NCBI GenBank assembly: GCA_963768765.1
Contig: CAVYJK010000023.1
Location: 56,934-120,933, forward strand
DNA length: 64,000 nt
Direction of reading: 5' to 3'
DNA from: DASWLF01 sp963768765
Lineage (GTDB): Bacteria > Desulfobacterota > Desulfobaccia > Desulfobaccales > 0-14-0-80-60-11
Shown here: positions 25,001 to 34,603 of the stretch, piece after piece
Position numbering within the stretch: position 1 is the stretch's first letter
How the letters are laid out: the number at the start of each line of letters is the position of its first letter
Made by a program: the position numbers and the translations under genes
Notes under the pieces: model-generated
Told to the model about the DNA's origin: nothing
The model's database searches: none
What the model saw: the letters and a program-made list of their open reading frames with translations, nothing else

Positions 25001-26947
25001 TTACCGCCGAACGACTACTCCCAGAGTTGGCGCTCGGCCGCCACTTTGGAAACCTCGCCGGTGGTTGGCCTCCAAACGGTAAACCACGAGTTCTTTGGTG
25101 GCCCCGCGATTCCAGGGATTTCTATAAGCAAAGGGGAATCTCGCGGGTCCAGCCAGACAGGGCCCGAGGTGCGGACCCAGGGTGCGTTTGAGCTTTTCAG
25201 AAAGGGGAAAGCTCAGGACAAGGGTGTTAACACCTTGGCGTGCTAACAGCTCCCAAAATTTTTCCTCTTCTGCCCGGTCCTCCAGGTTGAAAAGAAACAT
25301 ATCGTCACTCAGGGCCGGGCGGGGCATCAAAGCGTTGGAGTGAATTGCCGCCAGGACTACCGCCTCCGGCGGCAAAACCTCATTCAGCCACCGGGTCTCC
25401 GGGTAACTATAAGCTACCCTGGCCATTACCTTATGACGCCAGAAACGGGTTAGCGAGCCTGGGAATAAGGTTACCGCGCCATATCCGGCTATGAGGGCCA
25501 TTATTAGCGTCTGGCAAACCATCAATTTGAAAAATAGAGTCCTCTCGGGGCGCCACCCACTGGTTGCGGCCGCGGCGACGAACCAGAGATAGGGCTCAAA
25601 AAAGAAACGCGCCGAGAGCTGTCCCAGGAGCAGGTTAAAGGCCGTGGCCAGCAGCGCACAGACCAGGAAAATCCTGGGCGGCCCGGGCTGGATAATTTTT
25701 CTCAGGGCCACCAGGGGCAGCAGAGCTCCCAGACCCAAGACAGTAGTAATCGCTCCCGGGGAGGCAGGGAAGACAATATTCAAAGGGAACGGGAATTTTC
25801 TGACAAAATTTACCGAATCAGAATAGTCCCGAAGAAAGGAGGCGAATCTGATAACCGTATTATCGCCCTGGGGTAAAAACCTTTCCAGCAGAGGCGAGAT
25901 CGGGTCGCCGTAGAACAGAATATTTTGTAAATTCACCGGAAAAGTCAGGACAAGAAAGGCAGCCAGGGCAATGCCTATTGCTGCCCGCCAAATCCCGGCG
26001 CGATAAGCGGCAATCATCCCCAGTCCCACCACGATGGCGCCGGACAGCAGGAATGAGTACTTGCAGGCCATGGCAAAAAAAGCCAGCAGGAAGGCAAGGA
26101 GTATGGTCTTTGGTTTTATGGAATTCCAGCGGCTGACGATCAATATGAGGGCGACTGTAGTGGCGGCGATGGGTAACATTTGCGGTTTCTGATTGGGGAG
26201 AAGAAATGCCGCCACGGGGCAGCCGAGCACGCACATCGATACCAGAAGCTTATCGGCGCCGGCTTTGGTCAGTGAAATCAAGGCGGCCAAAACTGCCACC
26301 ATTCCCCCAAATTGCAGGGCAGCCCCCAAGATGTCAGTTCCTCCGGCCAAGCCCAGCATATTCAAGGATTCTCCCAGTCCAATGAGGCGGGCATGCAGCC
26401 AGTCAGGTCTGGGATAGGCGCCATGATGGCGAAGGATGTCCAGGGGAACGCCCAGGTGGTAATCCAGGGAATCGGCATCGGTGGGCGGTCCCAGCACCGA
26501 TAACCAGAAGCCGACCAGGACCATGGCTAACAGTAAGATTGCAACTTTGCCGGCCAGGGATTGCTCCGTAAGAAGTTCGCGGAACTGAGCGTATTTATGG
26601 ACCCACCATTCCCGATTCAGCCGGGCCAATTCTAGCAGGCCAAGAGCTGCCAGCAACCAGGCCAGGGGCCGAAGTATCCAGAGATAGGCCAGGCCAGAGA
26701 GCGCCAAGAGATGGACCAATGCGGCCACCAACGCGGCCGCGGCGATAAAGCCGGCCGCAGTGTGGAGGGGGTCGGGGAATTCGGAGTTTAGGCGGCGAAT
26801 AAGGTAGCCCCCCAGGCGTTTAAGACCCAAGGTCATTAAGACCGCAATAATTGCGGGGAGCGGCAAGGGAGCAAGTAAATCTTCTAGCTTTATAAAGGAA
26901 GTCATAAAGGGTGTGGGTTTTAAATCGCTATCCCAAACATTTTGCAC
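25001..26947 (-). CDS. Multi-pass GT-C-type glycosyltransferase
   Basis: 648-aa integral membrane protein with a dozen or so hydrophobic helices. The first long loop after the early helices carries PPTDADSLDYHLGVPLDILR (about residues 155-175), whose acidic residues resemble the catalytic Asp motif of lipid-linked-sugar-dependent GT-C enzymes. A soluble C-terminal domain follows from about 520. It likely transfers a sugar from a polyprenyl carrier on the periplasmic face. The start is unclear: GTG at 26947 or ATG at 26905, neither with a good ribosome site. The first 254 bp are duplicated at 27925-28178. Confidence 0.7.
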   Translation of the reverse strand: MQNVWDSDLKPTPFMTSFIKLEDLLAPLPLPAIIAVLMTLGLKRLGGYLIRRLNSEFPDPLHTAAGFIAAAALVAALVHLLALSGLAYLWILRPLAWLLAALGLLELARLNREWWVHKYAQFRELLTEQSLAGKVAILLLAMVLVGFWLSVLGPPTDADSLDYHLGVPLDILRHHGAYPRPDWLHARLIGLGESLNMLGLAGGTDILGAALQFGGMVAVLAALISLTKAGADKLLVSMCVLGCPVAAFLLPNQKPQMLPIAATTVALILIVSRWNSIKPKTILLAFLLAFFAMACKYSFLLSGAIVVGLGMIAAYRAGIWRAAIGIALAAFLVLTFPVNLQNILFYGDPISPLLERFLPQGDNTVIRFASFLRDYSDSVNFVRKFPFPLNIVFPASPGAITTVLGLGALLPLVALRKIIQPGPPRIFLVCALLATAFNLLLGQLSARFFFEPYLWFVAAAATSGWRPERTLFFKLMVCQTLIMALIAGYGAVTLFPGSLTRFWRHKVMARVAYSYPETRWLNEVLPPEAVVLAAIHSNALMPRPALSDDMFLFNLEDRAEEEKFWELLARQGVNTLVLSFPLSEKLKRTLGPHLGPCLAGPARFPFAYRNPWNRGATKELVVYRLEANHRRGFQSGGRAPTLGVVVRR

Positions 26948-27032
26948 AGGAATGCGCGTTCACCAAAAATTAAGCAACCAGGAAACGCCATTGCCTGCTT
27001 TTGTTGGTTGAAATCAGGGTTTTCTTAACAAA

Positions 27033-27887
27033 TCAGCGGCTATTACGTTGCGATTTTTCCGGCTTCCGGGCCACCACTATTAAGAAGGGGGTCAAGTTCT
27101 TTATCGGCAACGTGACAATTTCGTAAAAAGCGCTTAACAAAAAAAAGGGAAAAAAGAATTCAAAGTAAATAGATTGATTATAGTAATGTCTGATCTCCTT
27201 CAGTTCAAAGCCTGTTTCCGTCAGAACCTTTCGTATGCCAGTATAATAGCATTTGTGGTAGTAAGCCGGAAACCCCCCTCCCTCCTGAGAATCAGGTCTA
27301 AAATAGAACAGTATCTTGCGGCTCAAGGTTTGAGGCAGCAGGCGGTTGATCATGGCAAACAGAGCCATTTTGCACGGGAAGACGTGGATACAATAACCGC
27401 CGGGTTTCAATACTCGATATGAGTGTCGGAAAAAATCATGAGGCGATTTCACATGCTCAAGAACCGCCCGGGAGACCAGCAAGTCCACCGAAGCTTCGGG
27501 CAGCGGAATTTCTTGCGTGACATCGGCCAGGATTAATTCATCCGCGTCCCTGTTTTTGGCCAATTGCTGGGGGGAAATATCCAGGCAAATAATCCGGCCG
27601 CCTGGAGGCTTGAAGGCGCTAAAATGACATTCCCCACCGCCGCCAACATCCAGGATGACCGGCTGCGGATCCGCAGGTAGTTTCCGCAGGTAGTTAACCA
27701 CAAGCTCGTCATATTCATTTAAATAAGAGGCTTGCCTAAATGGCAGATAAACCAGGAATCTCCGGGAGCAAGCCCGGTTGGCTTGGAAAAACCTTTGAAG
27801 CCATGGTTGGTTGTTCGGACCACTCATAAGACCACTCAATTTAAAGCCCATAGAGGAAATATAACATCGTCTTTGCAAAGCGGTCAA
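27033..27887 (-). CDS. Class I SAM-dependent methyltransferase
   Basis: 284 aa. Motif I is VILDVGGGGECHFSAF, motif II LDISPQQLAKNRDADE, then LADVTQEIPLPEASVDLLVSR-type core (about residues 78-130), and a hydrophobic C-terminal third. Methyltransferase-11 like; acceptor unknown. It is enclosed by duplicated DNA: upstream lies a 5' copy of the GT-C gene, downstream the intact GT-C gene and then a remnant of a related methyltransferase. The frame's first codon is TTG at 27887; an ATG at 27851 is an alternative start. Confidence 0.75.
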   Translation of the reverse strand: MTALQRRCYISSMGFKLSGLMSGPNNQPWLQRFFQANRACSRRFLVYLPFRQASYLNEYDELVVNYLRKLPADPQPVILDVGGGGECHFSAFKPPGGRIICLDISPQQLAKNRDADELILADVTQEIPLPEASVDLLVSRAVLEHVKSPHDFFRHSYRVLKPGGYCIHVFPCKMALFAMINRLLPQTLSRKILFYFRPDSQEGGGFPAYYHKCYYTGIRKVLTETGFELKEIRHYYNQSIYFEFFFPFFLLSAFYEIVTLPIKNLTPFLIVVARKPEKSQRNSR

Positions 27888-28181
27888 TTAGCCGACTTTA
27901 AAGATAAGCCTTCTCTCCCGGGAGTAGGCCAGGCCAGAGAGCGCCAAGAGATGGACCAATGCGGCCACCAACGCGGCCGCGGCGATAAAGCCGGTCGCAG
28001 TGTGGAGGGGGTCGGGGAATTCGGAGTTTAGGCGGCGAATAAGGTAGCCCCCCAGGCGTTTAAGACCCAAGGTCATTAAGACCGCAATAATCGCGGGGAG
28101 CGGCAAGGGAGCAAGTAAATCTTCTAGCTTTATAAAGGAGGTCATAAAGGGTGTGGGTTTTAAATCGCTATCCCAAACCAA
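27888..28181 (-). pseudogene. Truncated duplicate of the GT-C gene 5' end
   Basis: 27925-28178 matches 26685-26938 at 251 of 254 positions with no gaps (constant offset 1240). It encodes the first roughly 84 residues of the GT-C enzyme, then runs into unrelated codons directly before the methyltransferase. Three substitutions only, so the duplication is recent. Confidence 0.9.
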
Positions 28182-28194
28182 AAGATTGCTTTAG

Positions 28195-28330
28195 GTAAGA
28201 TAGATTAATCCCGCTCCCCCGCAGGTCATCTGGGAGGCGAAGGGGTCCAAGATCAAATGAGCCGCGCGACCCAATAGCAACGGCCAACCAGTGCACGGAG
28301 TTTTATCAAATAATCTGCACTATTGGCAAT
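28195..28330 (-). pseudogene. C-terminal remnant of a GT2 glycosyltransferase
   Basis: The minus strand encodes, across a frameshift, ..RALVGRCYWVARLI.. and LILDPFASQMTCGGAGLI. This aligns with the C-termini of the two intact GT2 genes (WLVGRHYSGRLAHKLLDPLA and WRCYLGRVAHWALDPLAPKI). It is a degraded tail of a third copy. Confidence 0.5.
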
Positions 28331-28414
28331 GGCTAATTCTCATAATTATTGCCTCATACATTTAAACATCTCTTCGACGGTCTCCATCACATCCTGAACT
28401 TGGATACTTTTCAT

Positions 28415-29398
28415 TCAATTGTATTCGTAATCCTTCGCTTCACATTTTGGTTTATTATAACAGGGATAATGATTGCAACTGCCCATCTTATGAACCACCC
28501 GATAGTTCGGCGGCTGCCAAATCCGATAATCATTTGACCCACTTAACATTATACCCGGCACTTTACAGGCGTGAGCAGCATGAACGGAAAAGCTGTCAAG
28601 TCCGATCAATAAATCTACTTTTGATAAGGTGTCAAAGAAAACTCCAAAAGGGTCAGCCTTAATAGCTATGCCCTCTCTCGTTAATATTCTGTTAAATTTC
28701 CGTTGGATAAACTCTCTTTCATCAGGAGCACAGAAGATCCATACCGTAAAACCCAGGTTATGTAATTTCTCACAGAGGAGGCACCACTTTTCAAACTCCC
28801 ACGATTTACATCTTAGGCTGCCCATGGGATGAATGCCAATCAGATTATAGTTCTTAGCTCTTCTTTCTTTACTCAAATAGATTTCTGGGGGGCTAAAGAT
28901 TTTCCCACCCAGTTTGTCAAGTATAAAATTATTGATGCTATAAATATTGATAATATTCCGGGGAATAAAGATATATTCCTGGATAAAGCGGTGGCCCCCT
29001 GGTTTAATAAGTTGTTTAAAGGGATTTCCATCTTACCAAAGAACAGAAATGTTCTTTTGTGGGCAAACCAAGTGGCCAATAATATTCTCCCGAAAATCGC
29101 CTACTGTATTTAATGAAATATCGTATTTGTTTTTACATAATCTTATGAGTGAGTTGAGGAAGTCACGTGCATACTTGGAGTTGAAGGCGTCACGCTTTAA
29201 AATAGGCAATTCTCCAAAGTAAACCTTATTAATATGAGGATTTTTCTCAAAAATATATCTAAAAGAAGGTCGCGTTAATAGGTCCAATTTCAGACCAGGA
29301 AATGACCTGGCAAGCGAAGCAAGCAGGCTGGTCTTGACAATAGTATCGCCGAGCCCCCGGAATTCCAATAATAAGACCTTTTCATTTCCTTTGATCAT
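28415..29398 (-). pseudogene. GT9 (heptosyltransferase-type) gene with an in-frame stop
   Basis: A 327-codon frame interrupted once by TAA at 29033-29035. N-terminal half: VLLLEFRGLGDTIVKTSLLASLA, the GT9 donor-domain start. C-terminal half: NYNLIGIHPMGS, GFTVWIFCAPDEREF, LLIGLDSFSVHAAHACKVPGIMLSG (the GT9 nucleotide-binding signature) and a Cys-rich end. The two halves are in the same frame and read through sensibly (..SVLW-stop-DGNPFKQLIKPGGH..). The break is therefore a point nonsense mutation, for example from AAA, rather than an indel. AT-rich relative to neighbours. Confidence 0.82.
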
Positions 29399-29419
29399 AG
29401 TAGAGAGCTGTAACTTCGT

Positions 29420-30298
29420 CTAGGGTTTTAGGGCCCTGCCAGAATATCTCCCCGGCCAGAGGATCTTGGGAGCGAGTGGATCCAGCGCCCAATGGGCCAC
29501 TCGCCCCAGGTAGCAGCGCCAGACCTGCCAGAAGAAGTTTAGCCAGCAGAGCCAACCAGGCTGAGCCTGGTTTTTTAGTTGCGCCCGCCGACTTTCGGCA
29601 TAGGTTCGAACCAGGCTCTTCCCGGATACCCCTCCTCTACGCATGCCGCTGATCGGAATGGGAACAAATTGCGTGCGCAGCCTCTTGTCGGCGCGCAGGT
29701 ATAGTTCATAGTCCATGGTATATTGAAAACTTTCATCAAACCGGCCCCATCGGTCAAAATAGCTCCGGCTGGTGAAGGCGGACGGATGGGGTATTGGGGA
29801 ATACCAGCGAAAGTCCTGCCAACGCCAGGGGCGCCCATAGATCCTGGCCAGGGGCACCGGCCTGGGGTCCTCCCCTCGCGTCATAATGACGGTCTGGCCA
29901 AAAACCACCTCAGCCTCGCGGTGGGTGATGAGATAAGGCGCCATTTGGGCCATGACCTGGGAGTCCAGAAAGTAATCATCCGCGCTCAGGAAAAGAATCC
30001 AGTCCCCTTTGGCCTTCTCCAGTCCCAAGTTATAGGCATGGGCTACCCCGCGGTCAGGTCTGCTGTGCCAGTAGGCCAGGGCGTGGGAATACTCTTTGAT
30101 AAGGTCCACCGAACCGTCTGTGGAGCCGCCGTCTAGCACGAGATACTCGAGATGACGGTACGTCTGGGAAATCACGCTCTCCATGGCGTGCTTCAGGTAT
30201 TGCCGGCCGTTCAAAACCACCGTGATGACACTTATCAGGGGAGCGCCAGCCGCAGAGACCGGCCCAGCCCCGGTCTGTATCTTCGCTTTTCTTACCAT
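29420..30298 (-). CDS. GT2 family glycosyltransferase (copy A)
   Basis: 292-aa GT-A fold transferase of the WcaE/SpsA type. LISVITVVLNGRQYLKHAMES at the N-terminus, LDGGSTDGSVDLIKEY, WILFLSADDYFL (DxD-like metal site), PHPSAFTSRSYFDRWG and a basic C-terminal helix region. It is clearly paralogous to 31717-32592 across its length (same blocks: YGRPWRWQ, IPHPSAFTSR, TMDYELYLR / CMDYELYLR). It adds a sugar to the lipid-linked repeat unit; donor and acceptor unknown. It lies 21 bp upstream of the broken GT9 gene. Confidence 0.88.
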   Translation of the reverse strand: MVRKAKIQTGAGPVSAAGAPLISVITVVLNGRQYLKHAMESVISQTYRHLEYLVLDGGSTDGSVDLIKEYSHALAYWHSRPDRGVAHAYNLGLEKAKGDWILFLSADDYFLDSQVMAQMAPYLITHREAEVVFGQTVIMTRGEDPRPVPLARIYGRPWRWQDFRWYSPIPHPSAFTSRSYFDRWGRFDESFQYTMDYELYLRADKRLRTQFVPIPISGMRRGGVSGKSLVRTYAESRRAQLKNQAQPGWLCWLNFFWQVWRCYLGRVAHWALDPLAPKILWPGRYSGRALKP

Positions 30299-30373
30299 AA
30301 CCAGGTCATAAATAAACTTTAGGTTAACAACCCCCTTAGGGTTAAGGCCATGGCAACCGGCTCGTGGTGAGCT

Positions 30374-31573
30374 TTACCCGGATTGCTCCAGCAACTGGTT
30401 ATAAAGCCGCAGCCATTGCGGTCCCACGACCTCCCAGGAAAACTGGCGCTCCACCAATTGCCGCAGCCGCCTTCCCCGGTCTTGCCGTTCCTGCTCTGTC
30501 CAAGAGATGACCCGCTCAAGAGCCCCTGCCACCTCCTCCACCCGGGGATGCACCATGATGCCGCCGCCTTCTTGCCAATCTGCAATCTTGGCCTCATGCG
30601 TCGTAAGCAAAGGGACACCGGCGGCAGCCACTTCCAGGCTTACCTGACTCATGCCTTCGCTCCGGGAAGGAAGACAGCAGGCCCAGGCCTCCTGGATCAG
30701 CCGCCATTTCCGCAGACCGAAGATAGGGCCCAGGAAATCCACTTCCGACTCCACCCCCCAGGACCTTACCAGGGCTTTAAGGCTACTGGCATAAGCCGAA
30801 GAAGTATCGGGCCCGACCAGGACCAGACGGAAGCCGCGGCCCTTGCTCGCCTGGGCAAAGGCGCTGATCAGCAGATCCACCCCCTTCTGAGGATGGAGAC
30901 GGCCTAGAAAAAGCAGGTAAGGGCCCTCTATTTCTGGAGAGGGGGCCGATGCGGCCTCGGAGATCAATTCATCCACCTCGTGCAAGTCAATGGCATTGGG
31001 GATCACTTCCAGACGCTGGCCCGGGAAGAGGTGGGCCAGCGCATCCCGTTCTTGGATGGTATTGACGTGGATCAAGGTCAGGTATCGGAAGGCCGGGTAA
31101 GCCAAGGTGCGCCAGTAGAGCAACTTCTTCCATCGCCGCAAGCGCCCGTAGCGCCAGTGCCAGGGGCTCAGCATATCATGGGTGGTCATAATGGCCGGCA
31201 AGCCCCGGCGGACCGCGGTGCGCGCCGCCAGCCACTGAGGCGCTCCCCAAACCCCGTGCAGGTGAAAGATGGCCCCGGAGCCCTGGTTCAGACCCTGCAG
31301 ATAGGCCGCCAGTTTAGCGGAGTAATGCCATGACCGCCCCCCGGGGAATAAAGGAAATTCCCGCAATTCCACCCCCGGGGGCACGGGGGTTCCCGCGGCC
31401 CCCGCGGTTAATACGGTAATCGGCCAACCCTGGCGGCGAAAATACGCGGCATATTGGTTGAGAATGGCCGTCACCCCGAAGTTGGCGGGAGAGTGGGTGT
31501 CAGTGACGTAGAAGATGTGCCTCGACTGGCATTTCTCCTGCGCTGGCATCGGTTTAACCGGCGATGTCATCAA
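30374..31573 (-). CDS. GT4 family glycosyltransferase
   Basis: 399 aa, GT-B fold. N-terminal acceptor domain HIFYVTDTHSPANFGVTAIL and HLHGVWGAPQW; C-terminal donor domain with EGPYLLFLGRLHPQKGVDLLISAFAQ split by usual spacing, DFLGPIFGLRKWRLIQEA and PSRSEGMSQVSLEVAAAGVPLL, where the Glu-x7-Glu retaining signature is visible. A further transferase of the polysaccharide locus, inserted between the two GT2 paralogues. Confidence 0.88.
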   Translation of the reverse strand: MMTSPVKPMPAQEKCQSRHIFYVTDTHSPANFGVTAILNQYAAYFRRQGWPITVLTAGAAGTPVPPGVELREFPLFPGGRSWHYSAKLAAYLQGLNQGSGAIFHLHGVWGAPQWLAARTAVRRGLPAIMTTHDMLSPWHWRYGRLRRWKKLLYWRTLAYPAFRYLTLIHVNTIQERDALAHLFPGQRLEVIPNAIDLHEVDELISEAASAPSPEIEGPYLLFLGRLHPQKGVDLLISAFAQASKGRGFRLVLVGPDTSSAYASSLKALVRSWGVESEVDFLGPIFGLRKWRLIQEAWACCLPSRSEGMSQVSLEVAAAGVPLLTTHEAKIADWQEGGGIMVHPRVEEVAGALERVISWTEQERQDRGRRLRQLVERQFSWEVVGPQWLRLYNQLLEQSG

Positions 31574-31716
31574 TTAATCCTGGTGGAGGCCGGACCTGCC
31601 CTCAGGCGGGCCGCCTTGTCCTGGGTTGTAGAATTAACTGCCTGAAACATTTTCCAAGGACTCCTTCCCATTATGCTTTCCTTAGGCGGAGCGGATGGGA
31701 GTTTAAAAATACCTTC

Positions 31717-32592
31717 TTAATGGTCAGGTGCTGATGGGTCCCCGGGATTTCTACCGAGCCAGGAAATCCAGGAAATTCTTGCCGCAAGAGGGTCCAAGAG
31801 CTTGTGGGCCAGGCGGCCCGAATAATGACGGCCCACCAGCCAAATAAAATTTAAACCGGCGGCTCTGCCGGATAGAGCTTTAGTCTCAAACTGGCTTCTC
31901 CGTGCTTCGCGGAAAGTATTGATGGCGCTAACCCTGCTCCTTCCTCCCTCCCGCATCCCGGATACCGGCATGGGGACAAAATAAGCTTTCAGGTGCTCCC
32001 GGCCCCGCAGGTAGAGCTCATAGTCCATGCATGTCCGGTAGGTTTCCGCAAATTCCCCCACCCGGTCAAAATACCTCCGGCTGGTAAATGCGGAGGGATG
32101 TGGAATGGTATTGGCCCGCCGGAATTCTTGCCAGCGCCAGGGCCGCCCATAGGTCTTCGCTAAGGGAAGCGGCCTGGAATCTTGCTGGCAAGTCTGGAGA
32201 ATGGTCTGGCCGAAAACGACGTCTCCTCCCTCGCGGACCATGAGATGTGGCGCCATCGTTTCCACCACCTCCGGCCCCAAGAAGAAATCATCGGCATTGA
32301 GGAAAAGGATCCACTGGCCGTGGGCGCGGGCCAGCCCCAGATTGAAACCATGGGCCAGTCCGCGGTCGGGTTTGCTGTGCCAGTAAGCCAGCCGGGGCTC
32401 GTAGTTGCGGATGATATCCACCGTGCCATCGGTGGAGCCGCCATCGATGATGATATATTCTAGGTTGCCATAGGTTTGGCTAATAACACTCTGGATTGTA
32501 TGTTCGAGATACTGCGCCCCATTTAAAGCAGCTGTGACCACACTTATTAATGGGCCATCATTAGGGGATTGCTGAAGCCTTTTTTTCTCCAT
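31717..32592 (-). CDS. GT2 family glycosyltransferase (copy B)
   Basis: 291 aa, same architecture as 29420-30298. PLISVVTAALNGAQYLEHTI, IDGGSTDGTVDIIRNYEP, WILFLNADDFFLGPEVVE and IPHPSAFTSRRYFDRVGEF are visible. It follows the GT9 gene at 32611-33780 by 18 bp, reproducing the GT9-GT2 pairing seen with the broken GT9 and the GT2 tail at 28.2-29.4 kb. The paralogues are diverged, so this duplication is older than the GT-C one. Confidence 0.88.
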   Translation of the reverse strand: MEKKRLQQSPNDGPLISVVTAALNGAQYLEHTIQSVISQTYGNLEYIIIDGGSTDGTVDIIRNYEPRLAYWHSKPDRGLAHGFNLGLARAHGQWILFLNADDFFLGPEVVETMAPHLMVREGGDVVFGQTILQTCQQDSRPLPLAKTYGRPWRWQEFRRANTIPHPSAFTSRRYFDRVGEFAETYRTCMDYELYLRGREHLKAYFVPMPVSGMREGGRSRVSAINTFREARRSQFETKALSGRAAGLNFIWLVGRHYSGRLAHKLLDPLAARISWISWLGRNPGDPSAPDH

Positions 32593-32610
32593 ATCCTTTT
32601 CTCACCTGAA

Positions 32611-33780
32611 TCATCGACCAGCATTCGCTTTTTGACCCCTTTGGGGGAGGGCTCGCCTCACTGCTGCGAAAACTTCTGCGGGAGTAATGCTGTCCATGCA
32701 GCTGTTAGAGGGATGAAGACATTTCAGCTGGTTGCATGGCGCACAGGGGTATTTTTCTTGATGATGAATTACCTGGGTAGATTCATCAAAGCCAACCCAA
32801 CGTTCTATGACTCCTGGCCCAAATAATCGTATAGATGGTATGCCACAGCAACTGGCAAGGTGCCCCGGCGCACTGTCTAAACAAATTAGAAGATCGAGGT
32901 CGGCAATTTGTTGGACCAGTGAGGTCAGGCTATGAGTTTCAACCTGTTGACAGACGCTGCCGCTGGCCCGATTAATTTCGGATAATTCTTCCTGTTCCGA
33001 GGAGCTGCCAATTAATGCAAGTTTATAACCATCTTGGCTAGCCAAATTTTTAATTAACTTTATCCAGCAGTGGCTCTTCCACCTTCTGTATTCCCAGCCC
33101 GCCCCGGGATGAATTCCAATTTTTACAAAGTCCCGATGTAGCTTAGAGGTATTTATATTAAAGTAGGGCCCTTTAATTGAGATCTCTTCCCCCAATAATT
33201 TTTCGAAAAATTCCTTGTTTCTATAAAACTCCAAATTATTCTGATCACTTATTCTAATAAGATATGTATAATATTTATCAGCGATTTTTTTCTGCCAGCT
33301 TTCCATATTAGTCAAGTCGCCATAATTACCAATCCTCTCTTTTGCCCCCGATGCTTTAATTATCGCGTCGCCGAAATAATATTCTCTGGAATACGTCGGC
33401 TGGACCGCAACTTCAAAACTCCTCTGGTTAATATCTTTTAATACCCGAAAGCGGTAAGAAAAGTTCCGTATGAACTTTCTCTTATCAATCCAGATAAAAT
33501 CGTCGATAAAAGTACTATCGAAAGCCACTGCCAAGTCTTTCCAGGCTAAATTACCGCATAAAGTAATGCTATACTTCTTATAATTATTACTTTTCCTTAA
33601 TATTTCAATAAAATTCCTAAGCAAAACATAATCACCTATTGAGTCAAGTCGGACTAGTAAAAGAGTATATGCTTTATAACTAATTGGTCTTTTTGTTGAG
33701 AAAAAATCAACCAATTGTATTAGGATGAATTTCGATATTTGTTTGAGAAATGAGACGGTATCTTCAAGATGCTTAATCAT
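32611..33780 (-). CDS. GT9 family glycosyltransferase (heptosyltransferase-like)
   Basis: 389 aa. N-terminal YTLLLVRLDSIGDYVLLRNFIEI split by usual spacing, central GIHPGAGWEYRRWK, IGSSSEQEELSEI and QQIADLDLLICLDSAPGHLASCCGIPSIRLFGPG, the GT9 ADP-sugar-binding signature, then Cys-rich CAPCNQLKCLHP near the end, as in heptosyltransferase-type enzymes. Base composition is clearly more AT-rich than the GC-rich flanks, suggesting separate acquisition. Its start overlaps the upstream methyltransferase by 4 bp. Confidence 0.85.
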   Translation of the reverse strand: MIKHLEDTVSFLKQISKFILIQLVDFFSTKRPISYKAYTLLLVRLDSIGDYVLLRNFIEILRKSNNYKKYSITLCGNLAWKDLAVAFDSTFIDDFIWIDKRKFIRNFSYRFRVLKDINQRSFEVAVQPTYSREYYFGDAIIKASGAKERIGNYGDLTNMESWQKKIADKYYTYLIRISDQNNLEFYRNKEFFEKLLGEEISIKGPYFNINTSKLHRDFVKIGIHPGAGWEYRRWKSHCWIKLIKNLASQDGYKLALIGSSSEQEELSEINRASGSVCQQVETHSLTSLVQQIADLDLLICLDSAPGHLASCCGIPSIRLFGPGVIERWVGFDESTQVIHHQEKYPCAPCNQLKCLHPSNSCMDSITPAEVFAAVRRALPQRGQKANAGR

Positions 33781-34523
33781 TTGGTCAACACCTTGATTTC
33801 GTAACTAAATATCTGCGGGCTGGGTTTATGAAAGTAACTTGAGGTTGCCCGATTCCAAAAATTAATTTTTAATATGTATATTTTTAAGAAAATCTTCTTA
33901 ATTAACTTTTTTAAAGAAGATAAATTTTCGAGACAATAGGGGTCTAAAAAGACAATAGTCTCAAAGCCGGCGGCTTTTAAAACATAATATAAGCTGCCGG
34001 CAGTAAATAGCGTGGTATGGGTGAAATCCTCATAGGCCCAATAACACCCAGTATTTGCCTGGGCGTTGGGTACCATGATTAACAATTGACCACGGCTTGA
34101 AAGGAGGTTCTGCTTGATAGCCGTCATAGTTGCAATTATTTTTGGTTTTTCAATATGTTCTAATACATGACTCATAATTATGAAGTCATATTCGACATTA
34201 TTACTTGAGGTAGCATACTCAATTATATCGTTTATTTTTGTAACGTTAAGGCCGTTTGCGCGACAAAAAGAAATGGCCTCCTCATCGATGTCAACACCAT
34301 CCACTTGATAACCTAGTTTTCCCAAAGCGGACATAGTCTGTCCGAGGCCACAGCCTATATCAAGTATCCTGGTGGTGGGATCGCAAGGTAAATTATTCAA
34401 AAAATAGGAAGGAAGAGAGAAATCTTTATAAAATTCGGGATATACTTGTCTGTTTATAAAATAATGTCTAATCATAACTCTTTGCGCTGGCTCCCGGTTA
34501 TCCCAAAGCCCCTCCTCTATCAA
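33777..34523 (-). CDS. SAM-dependent methyltransferase
   Basis: 248 aa. Class I core: TRILDIGCGLGQTMSALGKL (motif I), VDGVDIDEEAISFCRANG, YDFIIMSHVLEHIEKPK, LLIMVPNAQANTG. The N-terminus has aromatic segments; the C-terminus is basic. AT-rich like the GT9 gene it overlaps by 4 bp; the two look like a co-acquired pair. The acceptor is probably a glycan or nucleotide sugar. Confidence 0.8.
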   Translation of the reverse strand: MIEEGLWDNREPAQRVMIRHYFINRQVYPEFYKDFSLPSYFLNNLPCDPTTRILDIGCGLGQTMSALGKLGYQVDGVDIDEEAISFCRANGLNVTKINDIIEYATSSNNVEYDFIIMSHVLEHIEKPKIIATMTAIKQNLLSSRGQLLIMVPNAQANTGCYWAYEDFTHTTLFTAGSLYYVLKAAGFETIVFLDPYCLENLSSLKKLIKKIFLKIYILKINFWNRATSSYFHKPSPQIFSYEIKVLTK

Positions 34524-34603
34524 CTATTAGTCTTCGAGTAGTCTCTCCCATAGATAATTTACCTGAATAATCATAAATGTCTGGGCCTGTCTTAATACAA
34601 AAG

